Shown here one piece after another: positions 60,169 through 64,000 of a stretch of DNA of 64,000 bases. Numbering within the stretch: the stretch's first letter is position 1; every line of letters starts with the position of its first letter. A program made the position numbers and the translations under genes. The notes under the pieces are model-generated. The model did no database searches. It saw only the letters and a list, made by a program, of their open reading frames with translations, and was not told where the DNA came from. The stretch spans positions 1-64,000 of the forward strand of contig JAKFEW010000109.1 in NCBI GenBank assembly GCA_036675505.1, read 5' to 3'. The stretch is from JAKFEW01 sp036675505 (GTDB taxonomy: Bacteria > Cyanobacteriota > Sericytochromatia > S15B-MN24 > JAQBPE01).

Positions 60169-60522
60169 TCAGAAGCGGCAGCGCGCGACGGGCTCGCCGC
60201 CCGCGAGGTGCCGCTCGACGATCGCCGCCACATCCCGCGGCACCAGGCCACCGTACCAGACGCCCCGCGTCCACAGCCGCGCGAGCTTCCCGGGCGGCGT
60301 CGCCAGCCCGCGTCCCTCGTACACCACCGCCACCGGCCCGTGCGGACATGCGTCGAGGCAGCCGCTCGGCCTCACGTCCACCCGATCGTCGAGCCCCGCG
60401 GCCGACACGCCCGCGCGAAACGCCGCGAGCAGCTCGGGGCCGCCACGTGCGTGGCAGCAGCCCTCCCGATGGCTCACGGGGCGGACGTTCTGGCAAACGA
60501 AGACGGTAAATTCAGGTTTCAT
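60169..60522 (-). CDS. Thioredoxin-like [2Fe-2S] ferredoxin
   Basis: 117 residues. Cysteines C10 (FVCQN), C22/C23 (REGCCHARGG), C55 and C59 (GCLDACPHGP) match the Shethna-type/thioredoxin-like 2Fe-2S pattern (C-x11/12-C ... C-x3-C). It carries electrons in the cytoplasm to unknown partners. The start at 60522 gives a clean domain; an in-frame GTG at 60585 would read through a hairpin. A terminator-like hairpin lies in its leader. Convergent with the flippase. Confidence 0.88.
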   Translation of the reverse strand: MKPEFTVFVCQNVRPVSHREGCCHARGGPELLAAFRAGVSAAGLDDRVDVRPSGCLDACPHGPVAVVYEGRGLATPPGKLARLWTRGVWYGGLVPRDVAAIVERHLAGGEPVARCRF

Positions 60523-60553
60523 CAGCTTTATGAACACGTCCTTATGCGCGGGT

Positions 60554-60574
60554 AAAAAAAGGTTGAAGAACCTT
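60554..60574 (-). terminator. Intrinsic terminator in the ferredoxin leader (attenuator-like)
   Basis: On the minus strand AAGGTT-CTTC-AACCTT is followed by a T-run of seven, a good rho-independent terminator, ending 32 nt before the ferredoxin ATG. With a -10-like TATAGA just upstream (60606-60611) it would stop most transcripts before the gene unless anti-terminated. Otherwise it ends an upstream minus-strand transcript. Confidence 0.6.
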
Positions 60575-60605
60575 CGAGTTTCCACGCAAGATTTCTCGGC
60601 AGGCG

Positions 60606-60611
60606 TCTATA
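60606..60611 (-). promoter_or_regulatory. -10-like TATAGA upstream of the ferredoxin leader
   Basis: A minus-strand TATAGA sits about 25 nt before the terminator hairpin, predicting a short leader of about 75 nt. No good -35 hexamer. Weak on its own. Confidence 0.3.
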
Positions 60612-60659
60612 TCATTAACATCAGGTTGCACCGCGATTAACCATCAGCCAAGACGCAGC

Positions 60660-60826
60660 ACCACCCGCGGCTCCTGACTCTCTCTTTCCCCGAAACCTTC
60701 TCTCTCTCTATATTTTCTCCTTCTCTCTCTCTTTCCCATCTCTCTCTCTTTCTCTCTCTCAAATCTCTCTCTTCTCTCTCTCATTTCCCGCAGAGAGCCC
60801 CCGCCAGGACATCCTGGCGGGGGCTC
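60660..60826 (+). repeat. Polypyrimidine element, copy 1, with terminal 14-bp hairpin
   Basis: It begins with ACCACCCGC, continues as a CT-rich tract of about 120 nt containing CTTTCCCATCTCTC, then ATTTCCCGCAG (60783-60793), and ends in a perfect 14-bp GC-rich hairpin (arms 60795-60808 and 60813-60826, loop ACAT). A second diverged copy follows at 60950. No coding potential. It is part of a 1.2-kb stretch without genes. Confidence 0.75.
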
Positions 60827-60899
60827 AAAGCTTTTGGGGGCGCGGTCTCAGATTAAGGGGCAGAAATTTTTTCGGCCGTCTCCTTAAAAACAAGCAAGT

Positions 60900-60926
60900 C
60901 TCATGTTAATCCAGCTATAACATGAG
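60900..60926. repeat. 9-bp perfect inverted repeat between the two polypyrimidine elements
   Basis: CTCATGTTA (60900-60908) and TAACATGAG (60918-60926) with a 9-nt centre, in an AT-rich patch. It could be an operator or a hairpin. No promoter can be firmly matched to it. Confidence 0.55.
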
Positions 60927-60949
60927 TGTGAGGCAACCGCAGCCCTGAA

Positions 60950-61161
<212 letters not shown>

Positions 61162-61234
61162 ATTGCATGAGGGGCGCTCGGACGCTTCGGATCCTGGAAC
61201 GGCCATATAGTGCCCGTTTTCAGCCGCAGGGGGC

Positions 61235-61264
61235 TTGACCGGCGCGCCATCCGCGCGGTATCAT
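61235..61264 (+). promoter_or_regulatory. Strong sigma70-like promoter with a long downstream leader
   Basis: TTGACC (61235-61240), 18-nt spacer, TATCAT (61259-61264); start near 61271. The next convincing start codon on this strand is at 61759. Confidence 0.65.
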
Positions 61265-61270
61265 AGATAA

Positions 61271-61758
61271 CGTGGATCGGGGTTAGCCCCACCGGGAAAC
61301 CTCCGGTGAGCAGACTCCACCACCTGGTCGACGGACGGTCGCCAGGCCGCCCTCCATCGCGAGGAACGGTCGAGCCCCCTGGGCGTAGGCTTCGCGTCGA
61401 TCCGATAGCAGCCGTCGCCGTGGCGAGCGCCACGGGATGGGGGAGGTGCAGCGGTCAACCGGTAGTGTGCTCGGCCGATCCAGTGCGGATCCGTCGATAC
61501 CCTCGGGGACCAAAGCCAGCTTTTTCCGCGCGTCGCCCTTTCAATGGGCAGGCGTTCGCGTACCGAATCTCGCAGCCGTTGGACGGGTGCGAGGCCGCTG
61601 CCGTCGTTCGGTTCCAGCGGTCTCCCCCGCGCGTGGGTGCGCCCCCAGGCGCTTTGGCCAACTGGCTGCTCAACATCATCTTCAACCCCCGCGAGGCGCA
61701 GGGGCCTTCCGAAAGGAGTTCTCCATGACGGGCCGGGACGACGGCCGCCTGTCCGCAT
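61271..61758 (+). promoter_or_regulatory. About 490-nt leader or unannotated RNA upstream of the GNAT gene
   Basis: No convincing ORF. Several local hairpins: GGGG-TTAG-CCCC, CACCGG-GAAACCT-CCGGTG (about 61293-61308), CGTGGC-GAG-CGCCACG near 61420 and CCTT-CCGA-AAGG next to a GAAAGGAG SD-like site (61711-61718). That SD is 7 nt before an ATG (61725) out of frame with the GNAT gene. The region could be a regulatory leader or an independent RNA. It does not match tmRNA, RNase P, SRP or a riboswitch class known to me. Confidence 0.35.
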
Positions 61759-62412
61759 ATGTCGACAGTCAAGCTCTTGATCGAGGTCCGTCAGATGACG
61801 GAAGCGGACATCGAAGGCGTGGTCGCGCTGCAGAAGCGCGCGTTCCCCAAGATGCCACCGTGGACCCCGAACCAGTTGCGCCGCAACATGCGCACGTTCC
61901 CCGACGGCCAGCTCGTGGCCGTCGACCTCAAAGGCCGCGTGATCGGCTCCGCCAGCTCGCTGATCATCCGCTGGGCGGACTACGCGGACGCCGCCAGCTG
62001 GAACGTGGTCACCGGCCGCGGCACGTTCCGGACCCATGACCCGACCGGTGGCGACACGCTCTATGGCGCGGACATCGGCGTAGACCCGGACGCCCGCGGC
62101 ATGGGCGTCGGCGCCGCGCTCTACGAGGCGCGTCGGGAGCTGGCCCGCCGCTACAACCTCAGGTGCATCGCCGCCGGCGGCCGCATCCCCGGCTACCGCG
62201 AGGTGGCGAAGGAGATGACCGCCGACGCCTACGTGCGGGAGGTGCTCGCGGGCGAGCGCCGGGATAGCGTGCTGGGCTTCCAGCTCGCGCAGGGCTTCGC
62301 GGTGCAGGGGGTCATCCCGCGCTACCTGCCTGCGGACCACGCCTCACAGGGCTATGCGACGTTGCTCATGTGGGAGAATCCGGCGTATCATGCGGTGAAG
62401 CCCGCGGCGTAG
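61759..62412 (+). CDS. GNAT N-acetyltransferase (N-terminal half of a YhcX-like protein, separate gene)
   Basis: 217 residues. The acetyl-CoA motif reads VDPDARGMGVGAALYEARRE, with the family blocks FPKMPPWTPNQLRR, GSASSLIIRW, LRCIAAGGRIPGY and YVREVLAGERRD. These parallel the N-terminal acetyltransferase part of B. subtilis YhcX, which is fused to a nitrilase domain; here that domain is the next gene, 31 nt away. The substrate is unknown. The ATG at 61759 has no clear SD, while a strong SD precedes an out-of-frame ATG at 61725. Confidence 0.85.
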   Translation: MSTVKLLIEVRQMTEADIEGVVALQKRAFPKMPPWTPNQLRRNMRTFPDGQLVAVDLKGRVIGSASSLIIRWADYADAASWNVVTGRGTFRTHDPTGGDTLYGADIGVDPDARGMGVGAALYEARRELARRYNLRCIAAGGRIPGYREVAKEMTADAYVREVLAGERRDSVLGFQLAQGFAVQGVIPRYLPADHASQGYATLLMWENPAYHAVKPAA

Positions 62413-62443
62413 CACCGCGGGCGTACGGGAGGAGGCCCCGCCC

Positions 62444-63370
62444 TTGCGCGTCCGCATCGCCGCCATCCAGTACATGCTCCGGCCGATCAAGTGCTGGGAG
62501 GAGTTCGCCCACCAGGTCGAGTTCTTCGTCGAGAGCGCCGCGGACTACAAGAGCCATTTCGTCCTGTTCCCGGAGTTCTTCACGATGCAGCTGCTCAGCT
62601 ACATCCAGGAGGACGACCCGGCGAAGGCGGTGCGCGAGCTCGCCAAGCTCACCCCGGAGTACGAAGGGCTCTTCCGCCGGCTCGCGATCCAGTCGGGCAT
62701 GTACATCATCGGCGGCACGCATCCCTACGAGGACGACGGGCACCTCTACAACACGGCCTCGCTCTTCACCCCGCATGGCAAGATCTTCCACCAGCGCAAG
62801 GTCCACCTGACCCGCGCTGAGAAGGGCCCATACCAGTTCTCGCGGGGCAACGAGTTCTGCGTCTTCGAGACGGATTACGGCAAGGTCGCGATCCTGATCT
62901 GCTACGACGTGGAGTTCCCGGAGGCCGCGCGGATCGTGGCCGAGGCCGGCACGGAGATCCTCTTCGTGCCCTCCTGCACCGATGAGCGCCAGGGCTTCTT
63001 CCGCGTCCGCTACTGCGCGCACGCCCGCGCGATCGAGAACCAGCTTTACGTGGCGGTCACGGGCACGGTGGGCAACCTCCCGCTGGTGCCCCACATGTCG
63101 ACGAACTACGGCCAGGCCGCGATCCTCACGCCGAACGACTTCTACTTCGCGCGCGACGGCATCGCGGCCGAGGGCACCTACAACCAGGAACAGATCGTGG
63201 TCTCGGACGTGGACCTCGCGCTGCTCGACGAGCGGCGCGTGAACGGCACGGTCATCCCGCTCAACGACAAGCTGGTGGAGGTGTACGAGCACGTGGCGGT
63301 CTACAAGGACAAGCACGAGGTGACCGGCACGGCGCCGCTGCCGACGCTCGAGCAGGAGGGCGCGCTTTGA
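62444..63370 (+). CDS. Carbon-nitrogen hydrolase (nitrilase superfamily)
   Basis: 308 residues with the catalytic triad Glu 44 (LFPEFF), Lys 119 (HQRKVHL) and Cys 153 (LICYDVEFPE). Other family blocks: HLYNTASLFTPHGKI, SCTDERQGFFRVRYCAHARAIEN. It hydrolyses an amide or nitrile C-N bond of an unknown substrate. The TTG start has GGAGG upstream. It is the counterpart of the C-terminal half of YhcX-type bifunctional proteins, following the GNAT gene. The stop overlaps the next start as TTTGA. Confidence 0.92.
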   Translation: MRVRIAAIQYMLRPIKCWEEFAHQVEFFVESAADYKSHFVLFPEFFTMQLLSYIQEDDPAKAVRELAKLTPEYEGLFRRLAIQSGMYIIGGTHPYEDDGHLYNTASLFTPHGKIFHQRKVHLTRAEKGPYQFSRGNEFCVFETDYGKVAILICYDVEFPEAARIVAEAGTEILFVPSCTDERQGFFRVRYCAHARAIENQLYVAVTGTVGNLPLVPHMSTNYGQAAILTPNDFYFARDGIAAEGTYNQEQIVVSDVDLALLDERRVNGTVIPLNDKLVEVYEHVAVYKDKHEVTGTAPLPTLEQEGAL

Positions 63371-64000
63371 GGCCTGCGCGGGCGATCGCGACCCTGGCGG
63401 CCATGGCGCTTTGCCTGACCGCCGCCGGCGGGACGGCTGCGGACGCCAAGGAGCTCCCCGTGCAACGCGTCGTCGTGACGACCGACGTCGGCGCGGCGGT
63501 CGACGACCAATGGGCGCTCGCGCACCTCGCGCTCGAGCCTGGCGTCGAGCTCGTCGGCGTGCTCACCACCCATGCGCCGTCGCTCGCGTACCCCGGCCCC
63601 AAGACGGCCGCCCGCCACGCGAAGGAGGTCCTCGTGGCCGTCGGCCGCCCCGAGGTGCCCGTCTTGACGGGCCTGGTCGAGCCCTTCGGCGGTGAGCAGG
63701 ACATCAAGCCCGGCCCCGCCGTGGACTTCCTGCTCGAGGCCTCGCGCGGCCACACGCGCGAGCGGCCGCTCCGCGTGCTGGTGCTCGGCGCCGCGACCGA
63801 CGTGGCGCTCGCGCTCATGGTCGACCCTTCGCTCGCGGACCGCATCGAGGTGATCGCCATGGGCTTCGACGGCTGGCCCCGCGGCGGCGACCGCTGGAAC
63901 GTGAAGAACGACCCGCTCGCCTGGAAGCTCCTGCTCGCGAGCCGCACCGCGCTCGTGGTGGGCGACGCGGGCGTGGGCAAGCGCGACCTCCTGCTCTCGC
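63367..64000 (+). CDS. Exported nucleoside hydrolase (partial, 3' end outside window)
   Basis: 211 codons visible, TTG start overlapping the hydrolase stop. A signal peptide (about 1-24, ALCLTAAGGTAADA) suggests export. The IUNH calcium site reads TTDVGAAVDDQWAL near the N-terminus, followed by VGVLTTHAP, VPVLTGLVEPF, PLRVLVLGAATDVALALM and FDGWPRGGDRWNVKNDPLA, all in the order seen in inosine-uridine nucleoside hydrolases. It releases the base from extracellular nucleosides. It may form one unit with the GNAT and nitrilase genes. Confidence 0.85.
   Translation, partial: MRPARAIATLAAMALCLTAAGGTAADAKELPVQRVVVTTDVGAAVDDQWALAHLALEPGVELVGVLTTHAPSLAYPGPKTAARHAKEVLVAVGRPEVPVLTGLVEPFGGEQDIKPGPAVDFLLEASRGHTRERPLRVLVLGAATDVALALMVDPSLADRIEVIAMGFDGWPRGGDRWNVKNDPLAWKLLLASRTALVVGDAGVGKRDLLLS

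Noticed and set aside
60690..60793. Polypyrimidine tract followed by CAG, like a eukaryotic 3' splice site
   Set aside because: The gene context is bacterial (SD sites, operons). No intron-exon pattern is seen.
61271..61758. Leader considered as tmRNA, RNase P RNA, SRP RNA or a c-di-GMP/cobalamin riboswitch
   Set aside because: The diagnostic conserved cores of these RNAs were looked for and not found. It is left as an unknown leader.

Overview
The window is about 70% G+C chromosomal DNA from a Gram-negative bacterium. It carries a TonB/ExbB/ExbD system with an outer-membrane receptor, TolC-type and RND efflux parts, and at least nine lipobox proteins. There is no rRNA or tRNA to place it. 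The lipoproteins with short Gly-rich repeats, a pseudokinase/ATPase/TPR/GAF regulator and a bacterial deoxyhypusine-synthase homologue suggest a little-studied lineage (a myxobacterium-like or Sericytochromatia-like organism would fit), but this is a guess. Genes use ATG, GTG and TTG starts with good Shine-Dalgarno sites and many 4-nt overlaps.

Layout. 1-3.9 kb (minus): TonB-dependent receptor, exbB, exbD and tonB (cut by the window edge), behind a promoter overlapped by a perfect DtxR-family-like palindrome. 3.9-5.7 kb: membrane sulfatase-like hydrolase. 5.9-13 kb: four secreted lipoproteins, two of them diverged paralogues, around an EF-G-like GTPase and an unknown membrane protein. 13-15.2 kb: XRE regulator, single-domain response regulator, a 31-codon ORF and two tandem DUF4870-like membrane proteins. 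15.2-22.1 kb: large pseudokinase/ATPase regulator, a 26-codon ORF coupled to a beta-propeller-like protein, and a MASE1 histidine kinase. 22.3-30 kb: repeat lipoprotein; biotin carboxylase, free biotinyl protein and HMG-CoA lyase (leucine-degradation type); more lipoproteins; an AAC(6')-Ib-like acetyltransferase; a membrane protein with a possible PI3K/HipA-like kinase domain plus a zinc-ribbon protein.

30-43.9 kb (minus): the most striking block. A Zn/Cd-type P1B ATPase, a Ppx/GppA phosphatase, a VTC-type polyphosphate polymerase, a secreted protein that looks like a second triphosphate-tunnel fold, then CzcC, CzcB and CzcA follow one another with gaps of 71, 0, 19 and 1 nt and overlaps of 4 and 17 nt. 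This looks like one operon joining polyphosphate turnover to heavy-metal export. It is followed by a repeat/NHL lipoprotein.

44-54 kb: carotenoid-desaturase-like FAD enzyme, dimethylglycine/sarcosine-dehydrogenase-like FAD-GcvT protein, TPR protein, triple-PAS histidine kinase, DUF6544-like protein, DprA and a deoxyhypusine-synthase-like enzyme. 54-60.1 kb: glycan cluster with three GT4 enzymes, one GT2 enzyme and a MurJ/Wzx-type flippase. 60.2-61.76 kb: ferredoxin with an attenuator-like leader, then about 1.2 kb without a convincing gene, holding two diverged copies of a polypyrimidine-plus-hairpin element and a clear promoter with a leader of about 490 nt. 61.76-64 kb: separate GNAT and nitrilase-family genes (fused in YhcX-type proteins) and the start of a secreted nucleoside hydrolase.
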